Below the pieces are notes generated by a model. It was not told where the DNA came from, made no database searches, and saw only the letters and a program-made list of their open reading frames with translations. Positions 1 to 8,159 of a stretch of DNA of 48,849 bases are shown in pieces. This stretch comes from Clostridiales bacterium (lineage in GTDB: Bacteria; Bacillota; Clostridia; Clostridiales; Clostridiaceae), in assembly GCA_012519845.1 (NCBI GenBank), contig JAAYPK010000043.1, forward strand, positions 1 to 48,849. The letters run 5' to 3'. The position numbers and the translations under genes are program-made. Within the stretch, counting starts at the first letter, position 1. Each line of letters opens with the position of its first letter.

Positions 1-173
1 AAAAGTACACCGAGATTAAAAAGCTAGATGCTGAAATTATTAGGGAATTTGTGGACAAGATAATCGTCTTTAAAGCTGAGAAAGTTAATGGCAAAAGACA
101 GCAGAAAATAAGGATATACTATAACTGCATTGGTGCTATAGATATTCCTAATACAGAAAGCAAAACGGCATAG
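1..173 (+). CDS. Large serine recombinase, C-terminal fragment (5' end outside window)
   Basis: Reading from base 3, an open frame runs to a TAG at 171-173 and gives about 56 residues. It holds motifs such as [19 protein letters not shown] and a final [18 protein letters not shown]. This pattern matches the C-terminal DUF4368-type tail of large serine recombinases carried by clostridial integrative elements of the Tn4451/TndX group. These enzymes excise and integrate the element by a serine-phospho intermediate, but the catalytic N-terminus is outside the window. The fragment is visibly richer in G and C than the genes to its right, which fits acquired DNA. The family is recognised from the tail only, so the exact subfamily is uncertain. 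Confidence 0.75.
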   Translation, partial: KYTEIKKLDAEIIREFVDKIIVFKAEKVNGKRQQKIRIYYNCIGAIDIPNTESKTA

Positions 174-251
174 CCGATATTGAAACCGACCATGCCAATT
201 TTTTTAGAATTATAAATCCCTATGGTAAAGCACCTTTTTGAGCCTTTTTTA
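1..251. mobile_element. Right end of an integrated serine-recombinase element (boundary approximate)
   Basis: The recombinase gene normally sits at one end of such elements. It stops at 173, and ordinary AT-rich chromosome resumes with the XRE-TPR gene at 252. The attachment junction should therefore lie between 174 and 251. No inverted repeat or duplicated core can be recognised because the other end is not in the window. Confidence 0.45.
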
Positions 252-1505
252 TTAGTCTATTGCTAATGCTATATTAAAATATTTTATTGCATCATTTATA
301 TTACCTATTTTGTAATATAAATTTGCCATATCTATATATCTTTTATATCTTTCCTTTTTAGAACCAAATTTAAATAAAGCATCTATGGATAAATTCATAT
401 ACATTTCTGATTGTTGAAATTTATCTTGTTTTTGAAGTGTGCATGCTTTTAAATAATATGCTCTTTCAATTAATTTGATATTATTAGTGGAAATAGCAAT
501 ATTTAAACTGTCTTCAATATTTTCTAAAGCTATGTCTATTTCACCTTTTTCTATTAGTATTTCTATAGCCTCGTTAATAAATTTAGCATATTCCACATCA
601 TTATCCTTAGGATATAATTTTATACTTTCTTTAATTTCATTAATAGCCTCTGTATTATTTCCTACATAGTAATATGCCTTTCCATATTCAAGATGCATTC
701 TAGCAAGAAGATCTTTTGTATCTTTAGTTAATTCTATCGCTTTTTCTTTAAATTTTTCTCCATCAATTTTACATTGTCTTATTAAAACTAGTGAAAATAA
801 ATTATATACTTTTGCCCCATCTATATTTTTAAATTCCATTTTTTCTATTAATATTATTTCTTCTAAACATTTTTCTGCTAAATCATATTTTGAAGATTTA
901 TATAAACATTCTGCTTGTCTATATTTTATCATTAAATATGTTTTAATGTTTTTATCAATATTAACTACATTTAAATCTAATATTTTAGAAAAATAAATAT
1001 AAGCCTCTGCATACTCTTCTTTATTGAATAAGTATATACCAATATCCATAAAATATGTTATTGTACTTTTATCATTTATTGATTTCTCATATATACTATA
1101 GTATTTTGAAATAAGCTTCTCATTTTCGTCATATTTTTCATTTTCAATATGATATGAAAATAAGTTATGCATTAATTCCAATGCCAAATCATAATATTCG
1201 TAGTCCATAGCATAGGAAATAATGTCATTAGCTTTTTTTTCATAATTATCAATATGTTCTTTTGACTCCTCTATTTCCTTTGTATATCCTTTAATTTGAT
1301 CATAAACATCTTTTGCAAGGTATTCATAATCAACCTCAATAACATCTGCTATGTATTTAATTGTTTCTTCATCAGCTTCAATTTTGCCATTTTCTATACA
1401 GCTCATTTTAGAAATTGATATTTTATCCTTACAAAGTTCCTTTAGAGTTATCCCCTTATATATTCTTGCTCTTTTTATCTTTTGACCAGTAGATAATATT
1501 TCCAT
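252..1505 (-). CDS. XRE-family HTH regulator with TPR repeats (RRNPP-like)
   Basis: The protein has 417 residues. An N-terminal helix-turn-helix (about residues 8-62, from GQKIKRARIYKGITLKEL through YEYLAKD) is followed by about 330 residues of helical TPR-like repeats, for example AEAYIYFSKIL, DLAEKCLEEII and NDAIKYFNIAL. This is the layout of peptide-sensing RRNPP regulators (PlcR, Rgg, PrgX), which bind DNA through the HTH and a signal peptide through the TPRs. It is a paralog of the upstream gene, and both begin MEILS-GQKIK. The spacing is 16 bases, so they are probably co-transcribed. No peptide gene is visible next to it, and only 78 bases separate it from the recombinase gene. The family is secure but the ligand and targets are unknown. 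Confidence 0.85.
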   Translation of the reverse strand: MEILSTGQKIKRARIYKGITLKELCKDKISISKMSCIENGKIEADEETIKYIADVIEVDYEYLAKDVYDQIKGYTKEIEESKEHIDNYEKKANDIISYAMDYEYYDLALELMHNLFSYHIENEKYDENEKLISKYYSIYEKSINDKSTITYFMDIGIYLFNKEEYAEAYIYFSKILDLNVVNIDKNIKTYLMIKYRQAECLYKSSKYDLAEKCLEEIILIEKMEFKNIDGAKVYNLFSLVLIRQCKIDGEKFKEKAIELTKDTKDLLARMHLEYGKAYYYVGNNTEAINEIKESIKLYPKDNDVEYAKFINEAIEILIEKGEIDIALENIEDSLNIAISTNNIKLIERAYYLKACTLQKQDKFQQSEMYMNLSIDALFKFGSKKERYKRYIDMANLYYKIGNINDAIKYFNIALAID

Positions 1506-1521
1506 CCCCTCAGCTCCTTAA

Positions 1522-2826
1522 TTATCCTTGAATAATTCCTAAATTTTTAAATATTCTTACCCCTTCATCTAAAAATTGTTTTGCCGATTCTTCTCTTTTG
1601 TGATCCATATAGAATTTGCTAATCTTTAGACTAATATCTGCTGCTAATTTTAATTTATTCATTTCTATTGCAAGATTGTATGAATTAATTAATACTTTTT
1701 CTGCTTGATGTAAATTATCATCAATTATGTATAATCTATACTTTAATAAGTTAACTTCAATAATTCTTTCTGCATCAGTTTTATCTATATTTTCTAATAA
1801 TTCTTCTATTAGTACTTCACATTTTTCTGTATTCTTAACTTTCATTAGGTTTTTACATATATTAATTTTTGTATCAACTATTTTATCTCTATTGTTTTCT
1901 GCTATCCTTAACCTTTTAGCTATTTCTAAATGATTAGATGCTTCATTAGAATCATCTAAATTATAAAACAATTTTCCTAAATCATTTTCAACATTTGATA
2001 ATTCTTTTTGATTGTTTGATTCTCTAAGTAATTCTAATGACCTATTTGAATAAATAATTGCATTATTTATATCATCATTGCTTGCATATTCAATAGAATC
2101 TTTTAATAATGACATTGCACATTCGGCTTTATTATTAACATGTTCAAATTCTACTTTTGCTAAATAAGCATACTTTTTAGATTCATCTATTTTTTCAATT
2201 ATATAATTTATTTCTGCTAATTTATAATATATATTTCCTAATAAATAATAATTATTTAAAGATTTTTCTTTATAAATAACCTCAGCTTGTTTTAAATAAT
2301 TACTTGCTGAATAATAAGATTGTAAATCTAAACATATTTCCCCTAAAAGAAGAAAGGTTTTTATTGTTTCTTGGAATTTCTCTTCCTTAAGAAAAATAAC
2401 ACTTGCTGAAAGAAGTAAATTTTGTGCTTCTTCTATTTTGTTTTTTGCTCTAAATACATTAGCTTTTAAATAGAGAATTTTAGCACGCCTGGTTTCTAGA
2501 TTATATTTATTAACATAAAACAACGCCTTTTCTAAATAAACTTCTGCGTTATCAAAATTTCCATTTAAAATATATGTTTCAGCTATTTGTTCATAACAGA
2601 TGCATATTTTTTCTGCCTGACTTTCTTCAGATTCCATAAGATATTCAACAGTAGTCCCTAAATTACTTGCTAAATACTCTAATAGATCCATAGAAGGATT
2701 TGATCTTCCAGATTCTACTAAACTTATTTGTCCAGGAGTAATTCTATCCTTGGCCAAATCTTTTAATGTCATATTAAGTTCTTTTCTTTTTAATTTAATT
2801 TTTTGTCCTAATGATAAAATTTCCAT
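1522..2826 (-). CDS. XRE-family HTH regulator with TPR repeats (RRNPP-like), first gene of the pair
   Basis: The protein has 434 residues. The N-terminal HTH covers about residues 8-62 (GQKIKLKRKELNMTLKDLAK, then TPGQISLVESGRSNPS, then LASNLGTTVEYLM). It is followed by TPR repeats to the C-terminus, such as NFDNAEVYLEKAL, YSASNYLKQAEVIY and DSNEASNHLEIAKRL. An AAAGGGTG ribosome site precedes the ATG. It is the promoter-proximal partner of the paralog at 252-1505. The architecture suggests a cytoplasmic regulator that responds to an imported peptide or another ligand. That role is inferred from fold alone, as no cognate peptide gene or target is evident. Confidence 0.85.
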   Translation of the reverse strand: MEILSLGQKIKLKRKELNMTLKDLAKDRITPGQISLVESGRSNPSMDLLEYLASNLGTTVEYLMESEESQAEKICICYEQIAETYILNGNFDNAEVYLEKALFYVNKYNLETRRAKILYLKANVFRAKNKIEEAQNLLLSASVIFLKEEKFQETIKTFLLLGEICLDLQSYYSASNYLKQAEVIYKEKSLNNYYLLGNIYYKLAEINYIIEKIDESKKYAYLAKVEFEHVNNKAECAMSLLKDSIEYASNDDINNAIIYSNRSLELLRESNNQKELSNVENDLGKLFYNLDDSNEASNHLEIAKRLRIAENNRDKIVDTKINICKNLMKVKNTEKCEVLIEELLENIDKTDAERIIEVNLLKYRLYIIDDNLHQAEKVLINSYNLAIEMNKLKLAADISLKISKFYMDHKREESAKQFLDEGVRIFKNLGIIQG

Positions 2827-2884
2827 TCATGCACACCCTTTAAGAATTATTTTTAAATATAACAGGATTTATATAATCAAATAA

Positions 2885-2915
2885 ATTATACCATATGTCA
2901 AGAAAAATGACCAAT
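2885..2915 (-). promoter_or_regulatory. Candidate promoter of the XRE-TPR pair
   Basis: On the minus strand a TGG-TATAAT extended -10 lies at 2885-2892, with TTGGTC about 18 bases upstream as a weak -35. An overlapping TTGACA at 2896-2901 could pair instead with GATTAT 17 bases downstream. Either gives a start point 30-60 bases before the GGGTG ribosome site of the gene ending at 2826. Confidence 0.45.
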
Positions 2916-3077
2916 ATTTTATGAAAAAAATAGTAATTTTTAGTCTTTTTATGAGAAAATTTAAAATGTAATTAAGTTATTCCATGTACATTATAATAAT
3001 AACCATATAAATTAATTATTAATACTTTTAAAAATAGAAATTAATATTATTCCAAATAAAAACTTATTTTACAGATA

Positions 3078-3147
3078 AAAAAAGAAATGATAAAATTTTT
3101 ATGTTCAAGCCAAATGGCTTAAGTACCACACAAAATTTTATCATTCC
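3078..3147 (-). terminator. Composite double-hairpin terminator
   Basis: On the minus strand an outer stem of about 16 pairs (GGAATGATAAAATTTT with its near-perfect complement) encloses a second perfect hairpin, AAGCC-ATTT-GGCTT. It is followed by a run of seven T. It sits 50 bases past the stop of the YtxH-like gene and should end that transcript. The nested arrangement is unusual for a simple terminator. Confidence 0.7.
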
Positions 3148-3197
3148 TATGTCTTTAAAAAATAGACTATTAATTTAAATAAATAAAATTAAATTGA

Positions 3198-3371
3198 CTA
3201 CATTATTTTTCCGAACATTCCTTCACAAGAATTCTCTGCTAAATTAAAAACTTTTTCACTTGCCTTTTTTACTGCTCTTTGACTTTTCCTATCTAATTGA
3301 GGAACTACCATAATTCCAATTGTTGCTCCTACAACTATACCTGTTATCATACCATTCATATATTTCATCAT
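3198..3371 (-). CDS. Small YtxH-like membrane-associated protein
   Basis: The frame is open from 3470, but the start is placed at 3371. There ATGATG follows a GAGGTG ribosome site by six bases, giving a 57-residue protein. It begins MMKYMNGMITGIVVGATIGIMVVP, one membrane segment with glycine-spaced residues. A basic amphipathic stretch follows (LDRKSQRAVKKASEKVFNLAE). This is the pattern of short YtxH/gas-vesicle-type proteins found in Firmicutes, whose function is unsettled. It lies 67 bases after the RNase HI gene and may share its transcript. Family assignment is by pattern only. Confidence 0.65.
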   Translation of the reverse strand: MMKYMNGMITGIVVGATIGIMVVPQLDRKSQRAVKKASEKVFNLAENSCEGMFGKIM

Positions 3372-3438
3372 ATGCAACACCTCGTAAAATATATTTTTTA
3401 ATTTCATTGTTATTTTATGTAGTGTTGCATTTTTTAAT

Positions 3439-4065
3439 CTAAGAAATAATTCCCAAAGCTTTTTTGGCAAGTTTATCTACAATTTCATTATATTTATCAC
3501 CTGAATGACCTTTTACTTTTAGAAAATTTATTTTTATTTTTTCCATATATTCTTGCATTTTACTATTATATTCTATGGTTAATTCTTTATTTCTTTTCCA
3601 AGTTCCTATTGCCCAATTTTCAATACCCTGATAATCATATACTATTGTAACTTCTTTATAATTATTATTAATAGCATATTCCGCAGCTTTTATTGCCCCT
3701 AATATTTCTCCAGCAACATTTCTAAGAAGTGCTGCATCTTCATTATCTCCTACACCATTATCTTCATATATTACTTCACCATCTAATATTGCTATTAATC
3801 CATAGGAATAATTTCCTTTATCCAAAGAAAAACTTCCATCAACATAAATATACAACCCTTCCTTTTTATTATCTTCTAAAGAAAGAGTAGTGTTATTTGT
3901 ACCTTTATCTAATAATTGAAAATATTCCATAGCTTCATCTTCTGTTTGAAAGCTTTTATAAACAGCTCCCTTAAAACCATGAACTTCTTTTTTACATTCA
4001 TCCCAGGTTTTATAAATATTTTTCACGCCTGATTTTCCTTTATATACTGCATAATATTTTGCCAT
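3439..4065 (-). CDS. rnhA: Ribonuclease HI with N-terminal viroplasmin domain
   Basis: The protein has 208 residues. Residues 1-50 form a viroplasmin/hybrid-binding domain (KYYAVYKGKSGVKNIYKTW, then FKGAVYKSF). Residues about 70-205 form the RNase H fold, which cuts the RNA strand of RNA-DNA hybrids. All four acidic metal ligands are present: D in YVDGS, E in VAGEILGA, D in VYDYQGI and D in NEIVDKLAK. The histidine of VKGHSGD is also there. The enzyme acts in the cytoplasm on R-loops and primer remnants. The ATG follows GAAAGG. The domain pair is typical of clostridial type 1 RNases H. Confidence 0.92.
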   Translation of the reverse strand: MAKYYAVYKGKSGVKNIYKTWDECKKEVHGFKGAVYKSFQTEDEAMEYFQLLDKGTNNTTLSLEDNKKEGLYIYVDGSFSLDKGNYSYGLIAILDGEVIYEDNGVGDNEDAALLRNVAGEILGAIKAAEYAINNNYKEVTIVYDYQGIENWAIGTWKRNKELTIEYNSKMQEYMEKIKINFLKVKGHSGDKYNEIVDKLAKKALGIIS

Positions 4066-4079
4066 AAATTAAACCTTTC

Positions 4080-5045
4080 TTACAGTGTAGATAATTCTGA
4101 AATAACATTATATATCTTTTCTATGTTTTTAGCACCAGTAAATTCAGAAATATATTCTACAGCATTTTTTAATACTAATAATAAATCATTTTCCCCTTCC
4201 CAGTTTTCAACAAGGACTTGCAGACTTACATCATTTATTATTTTGTTTAGAGTAAAAAATATAACTGCTAAATCATCTATATTCCCTATAAACGGTATTC
4301 TATCAGGTATAATATCTGTTGGAAATAATAAATATGCCAAAGAACCACATATTGTAAGCTTAGTATTTAGTTTTACTCTTTTATCTTTAAGTAACCTATA
4401 AATTAAAGTTATTATGTCTGGTAAAACAAATAAGTAATCAGAATAATCTTTTGTTTTTCCAGTTAGTTTATCCTTTAATACTTTCCTACCTGTTGAATAA
4501 TTATCATGAATTTTTTCAATATTTAGTTCATCAGAATCAACAAATTCCTCTTTTTCTTCAGATTGATTATCCTCAATCTTTTCCTTTATAAGTTCTCCTT
4601 TAATGGATAAATCAATATTGGATGCTTCCACTATTAACACTCTGTCCTTCACAAATAAATGGGATATATTTAAATCAATATAAGGTACATTATTAAGTAC
4701 TTTTTTTATATCAATAAAAACATTATCTTTTATAGATGTCACTCCATTTAAAGCAAGAATTTTAAAACCATATTTTAATCCTAAACTTCTAATAGGTCTA
4801 AATATACCAAGCTTCATTAATTTTAGTTTAGAAAACTTTCCATTTACTATTCCATTTTCCACCCCTAAAATATCTAAATATCCTTGGAAATTAATTTTTA
4901 CTCCTTTAGTAAAACTTCCTTTTATATTAATATTATTATTTATTTCAATATCCTCAATTTCTAAACCATCTATTTCTAAAAACTCATTAATAATACTTAA
5001 TAAATCAGTGTTACTAAGTTCTACTTGTACCTTTGATATTTTCAT
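4080..5045 (-). CDS. DUF1232 (YkvA-type) domain protein with N-terminal lipid-binding-like region
   Basis: The start is at 5045 because GGAGGG precedes that ATG; an upstream TTG in frame overlaps the ribosome site. The product has 321 residues. The N-terminal 165 residues are beta-rich and repetitive (IEDIEINNNINIKGSF, FQGYLDILGVENGIVNGKF), resembling LmeA/DUF2993-like lipid-binding domains. A charged linker follows. The C-terminal region carries the YkvA/DUF1232 signature LFPTDIIPDRIPFIGNIDDL, a short membrane-inserting motif. The function of this combination is not known to me. It lies 14 bases upstream of the RNase HI gene. Confidence 0.7.
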   Translation of the reverse strand: MKISKVQVELSNTDLLSIINEFLEIDGLEIEDIEINNNINIKGSFTKGVKINFQGYLDILGVENGIVNGKFSKLKLMKLGIFRPIRSLGLKYGFKILALNGVTSIKDNVFIDIKKVLNNVPYIDLNISHLFVKDRVLIVEASNIDLSIKGELIKEKIEDNQSEEKEEFVDSDELNIEKIHDNYSTGRKVLKDKLTGKTKDYSDYLFVLPDIITLIYRLLKDKRVKLNTKLTICGSLAYLLFPTDIIPDRIPFIGNIDDLAVIFFTLNKIINDVSLQVLVENWEGENDLLLVLKNAVEYISEFTGAKNIEKIYNVISELSTL

Positions 5046-5066
5046 TTTACCCTCCAAATTATTATG

Positions 5067-5408
5067 TTAACGCTTTTTATTATTACATTTTATTTTTTCA
5101 GGACTACACCCTTTTTTTATTAAAATGTCATATAATTCACTCTTTAATTCAAATGATATACCTTTTGTTTTGTATACTATTTTAAATGTTTTTTCTAAAG
5201 ACTCAAATTTTTTTTCATATTTTGTTAATGGCCCTTTATTTATTATTTTAATAAAAGCCTTTATATTTTTTTCTGTTGGCTCTTCATTAACTTTATTTTG
5301 TTTTATTTTTACAACTTTATTATATACTAATACTATTGGTATACAAATAATTGGAGCTAGTATCATTAATGCTATAATACAAACAAGTATAGTGTTAATT
5401 ATTTTCAA
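5067..5408 (-). CDS. Small membrane-anchored protein, unknown function
   Basis: The protein has 113 residues and a TTG start preceded by GGAGTGG about 11 bases upstream. One long hydrophobic segment (residues 5-29, INTILVCIIALMILAPIICI) is followed by a basic, probably cytoplasmic tail (FIKIINKGPLTKYEKKFESLE, ending NNKKR). I do not recognise a family. It sits between the DUF1232 gene and the HD-GYP gene with short gaps, so the three may form one transcript. Confidence 0.6.
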   Translation of the reverse strand: MKIINTILVCIIALMILAPIICIPIVLVYNKVVKIKQNKVNEEPTEKNIKAFIKIINKGPLTKYEKKFESLEKTFKIVYKTKGISFELKSELYDILIKKGCSPEKIKCNNKKR

Positions 5409-5432
5409 TTTTCATTCCACTCCTTATTAGAT

Positions 5433-6521
5433 TTACACATAATATTCTACATTAATTATTGTAATAGATAATTCTTCAATAAGGTTTACTACTTTCCCTA
5501 TATTGCTACTTTCCTTACTTTTAATAATTCTAATTTTAGGCCTTAATGGATAATTTATTGGAGTACTTTTAACAATACCTATATCTCCATTACTTAATTT
5601 AACAATTGTACCTTCAGGATAAGCTACTATTACCTTAGCAAAAATTTTAACTAATTCAAAATCAAAAATATTGCTAGCATGTGCCATTATAAATTCTAAT
5701 GCATCATTTGCGCAGATTGCCCTAGAATCTGGTCCATCAGATGTAAGTCTATCATAAGTGTCTGCTATAGAAATTATTCTAGCATTTTTTGATATTTCGT
5801 TGCCTTTTAATCCTTTAGGGTACCCTTGTCCATCTATTCTTTCATGGTGTTCTAACACTGATCTAGTAATTCTAACTGAATAATTATAATTAGTGTCCAA
5901 GTATTCAAACCCTTTTATTGGATGTTCTTTAAATATAACATCTTCAGCACTGTATATGTTTTTTGATGACTCTAAAGTTTCTTTTGGAATAAATGCCTTA
6001 CCTATATCATGAATTAATGCCCCTAAAGTTAGGTCAATTAATTCTTCCCTTGACATTTGTAAACTAAATCCAATAACTATAGAAATAACTGCTACGTTAA
6101 CTGAATGCTGATAGGTGTAATTATCCATACTTTTAATGTCTACTAAATTAATTAATGTATCCTTATTAGATAATACACTATTAATTAACTCTTCCGCAAT
6201 ATTATTTATATGATTAAAATAATCCATATCACTTTTTTCAGCTTCATCATTTACATTAACTCTCTTATTTATTTCATTAAAAGTTTCTTTTATTACAGAA
6301 ATGAATTTTTGTCTTAGCTCTGGTTTAATAATTTCATTAATCTCTTCTTCACTATATTCATCTTCTATATAAACTGAAAATATATTTTGATCATAAATAC
6401 TTTTTATTATTGATTCAGTAAGCTTTATTCCTTTTTTTAATAAAACTTTTCCATAATCATCATATATAGTTTTTCCCAAATATGAATTTTTTCTAACACA
6501 TTCAATAGGTATAAGTCTCAT
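5433..6521 (-). CDS. HD-GYP domain protein, probable cyclic-di-GMP phosphodiesterase
   Basis: The start is taken at 6521 (MRLIPIE), six bases after GGAGG; the ATG at 6533 overlaps that ribosome site. The product has about 362 residues. An N-terminal region of about 115 residues of DUF3391-like character precedes the HD-GYP domain. The domain shows HSVNVA, LIHDIGKA, KEHPIKG, LEHHERIDGQGYPKGL and IADTYDRLTSD, so the HD pair, later metal ligands and GYP loop are intact. Such proteins hydrolyse the second messenger cyclic-di-GMP (some prefer cGAMP). There is no transmembrane segment, so it is cytoplasmic. Its input signal is unknown. Confidence 0.9.
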   Translation of the reverse strand: MRLIPIECVRKNSYLGKTIYDDYGKVLLKKGIKLTESIIKSIYDQNIFSVYIEDEYSEEEINEIIKPELRQKFISVIKETFNEINKRVNVNDEAEKSDMDYFNHINNIAEELINSVLSNKDTLINLVDIKSMDNYTYQHSVNVAVISIVIGFSLQMSREELIDLTLGALIHDIGKAFIPKETLESSKNIYSAEDVIFKEHPIKGFEYLDTNYNYSVRITRSVLEHHERIDGQGYPKGLKGNEISKNARIISIADTYDRLTSDGPDSRAICANDALEFIMAHASNIFDFELVKIFAKVIVAYPEGTIVKLSNGDIGIVKSTPINYPLRPKIRIIKSKESSNIGKVVNLIEELSITIINVEYYV

Positions 6522-6647
6522 AATGACCTCCATTTAACTATTATATATTCTAAATTGTATACCATATTATATAATATTTCTATATTTTAGCTTAATAGTT
6601 AATAAAAAGTTCTTTACTGAAATAATTTTTACTTACTTTAATGTAAA

Positions 6648-6680
6648 ATATAAGAGCTATCGCTAATTGCGATAGCTCAA
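6648..6680 (-). terminator. Terminator of metNIQ
   Basis: A perfect 10-bp stem, GAGCTATCGC with GCGATAGCTC (6654-6663 and 6669-6678), has a 5-base loop and is followed on the minus strand by TTATATTTT. It lies just past the metQ stop codon. Confidence 0.85.
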
Positions 6681-6691
6681 TCCATTTACCT

Positions 6692-7495
6692 TTAGAATAC
6701 TGGAATAACTGTTCCTTTATATTTTTCTTCAATAAACTTCTTAACCTTATCTGAAGTTAAGGCTTTTGTTAATGCTTGTATTTTTTCTGAATTTTCATTA
6801 CCCTTTTTTACAGCTAGAACATTTCTCATATTCTTAATATTTTTATCATCTTTATCTTCTATGTAAAGTCCATCTTTATTAACATCCAATCCTGCTTGTA
6901 ATGCATAATTTCCATTAATAACTGCTGCATCAAAATCATCTAAGCTTCTTGGAAGTTGTGCTGCTTCTAATTCTTCAAATTTTAAGTTTAACTTATTTTC
7001 AGTAATATCTTTTGGTGTTGCTGTTTCACTATCATTTATTTTTACTAAACCTGCTGCCTGTAATAGTCTTAAAGCTCTTGCTTCATTTGAAGGATCATTT
7101 GGTATTGCCACTTTATCTCCTTCTTTTAAATCACTAATGTTTTTTATTTTGTTTGAATATATTCCCATTGGCTCAACATGAACTTCAGCAGTATATGTTA
7201 AATTATATCCTTTAGATTCATTAGTTTCATTTAAATATGCAATATGTTGGAAATAGTTTGCATCAAGTTCTCCTTCTTGAAGTGCAGTATTAGGTATTAC
7301 ATAGTCGCTATACTCTGTTACTTCTACTTTGTATCCTTCTGCTTCTAAGTCTGGTATTATTTCATTTACTATTTCTTCATGTGGAACTGCTGAAACACCT
7401 ATTTTAATTGTCTTATCATCACTTTTTGAACCACAACCCATTAAAGTAAAAGCTAAAACTCCTATTAATCCTATTGATAAAAATCTTTTTTTCAT
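6692..7495 (-). CDS. metQ: Methionine ABC transporter substrate-binding lipoprotein
   Basis: The protein has 267 residues. A lipoprotein signal (KKRFLSIGLIGVLAFTLMGC) places the lipidated cysteine at residue 21. The mature part matches the NlpA/MetQ family: IKIGVSAVPHEEIV, ELDANYFQHIAYLN, VHVEPMGIYSNKI, VAIPNDPSNEARALRLLQ and DAAVINGNYALQAGL. It binds methionine outside the membrane and delivers it to MetI. It is the last gene of metN-metI-metQ, 19 bases after metI. SAM-riboswitch control of the operon supports methionine as substrate. Confidence 0.95.
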   Translation of the reverse strand: MKKRFLSIGLIGVLAFTLMGCGSKSDDKTIKIGVSAVPHEEIVNEIIPDLEAEGYKVEVTEYSDYVIPNTALQEGELDANYFQHIAYLNETNESKGYNLTYTAEVHVEPMGIYSNKIKNISDLKEGDKVAIPNDPSNEARALRLLQAAGLVKINDSETATPKDITENKLNLKFEELEAAQLPRSLDDFDAAVINGNYALQAGLDVNKDGLYIEDKDDKNIKNMRNVLAVKKGNENSEKIQALTKALTSDKVKKFIEEKYKGTVIPVF

Positions 7496-7514
7496 TTATT
7501 TACCTCCATTTATA

Positions 7515-8159
7515 CTATGATAATTTTTTATATAAGTAATTTCCTAATGATTGTAATACTTGTACTAATATAATTAATACTATTACTGTACATACCATTA
7601 CATCAGTTTGGAATCTTTGAAAGCCATATCGTACAGCTAGATCTCCAAGACCTTTTGCACCTATAGTACCTGCCATTGCTGAATATCCTATTAAACTTAT
7701 TACTGTTAATGTAATACCTGATACAATAGAAGGTACTGCTTCTTTAAACATAACCTTAAATAATATCTGTGAATTGCTTGCACCAAAAGATTTTGCTGCT
7801 TCTATAACACCTTTATCTACTTCTTTTAATGAAGATTCAACTATTCTTGATACAAATGGAAATGTTGCTACTGTTAATGGAACAATAGCTGCATATACTC
7901 CTGTTGATGTTCCAACTAATAATCTAGTAAAAGGTATTATTGCCACCATTAAAATTATAAAAGGAAAACTCCTTAAAGTATTTATTATAAAATCAACAAT
8001 TTTGTATATTCCTTGATTTGGTCTTAACCCATCTTTATCAGTTATTGTAAGTATTATTGCAGGAATAAAACCAATTAATACTGCTAAAATTGTTGAAGGA
8101 ACAACCATTATTAATGTATTCAAAAGTTCAGGCCATATTAACTCTACCATTTTTTCCAT
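7515..8159 (-). CDS. metI: Methionine ABC transporter permease
   Basis: The protein has 214 residues with about five membrane helices. The binding-protein-dependent transport loop that contacts the ATPase is visible: EAAKSFGASNSQILFKVMF. Other MetI marks are LRSFPFIILMVAIIPFTRL and YSAMAGTIGAKGLGDLAVRYG. Its ATG directly follows the metN stop codon, and its ribosome site lies inside the end of metN, which suggests translational coupling. Confidence 0.95.
   Translation of the reverse strand: MEKMVELIWPELLNTLIMVVPSTILAVLIGFIPAIILTITDKDGLRPNQGIYKIVDFIINTLRSFPFIILMVAIIPFTRLLVGTSTGVYAAIVPLTVATFPFVSRIVESSLKEVDKGVIEAAKSFGASNSQILFKVMFKEAVPSIVSGITLTVISLIGYSAMAGTIGAKGLGDLAVRYGFQRFQTDVMVCTVIVLIILVQVLQSLGNYLYKKLS

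Larger units (their letters stand above)
2827..3197. other. 371-base intergenic region
   Basis: It holds the promoter of the XRE-TPR pair on its left side and a long composite terminator at 3078-3147. The middle, about 2920-3070, is very AT-rich and shows no convincing gene. The only start-to-stop frame noticed there (16 codons from 2921, plus strand) has no ribosome site. Confidence 0.6.

Noticed and set aside
2921..2971. A 16-codon plus-strand frame (MKKIVIFSLFMRKFKM) that could be a signal peptide gene for the XRE-TPR pair.
   Set aside because: No ribosome site precedes it and AT-rich DNA yields such frames by chance.
3372..3470. Longer start for the YtxH-like protein.
   Set aside because: The extension overlaps the RNase HI gene, has no ribosome site and does not resemble the family, while GAGGTG sits before 3371.
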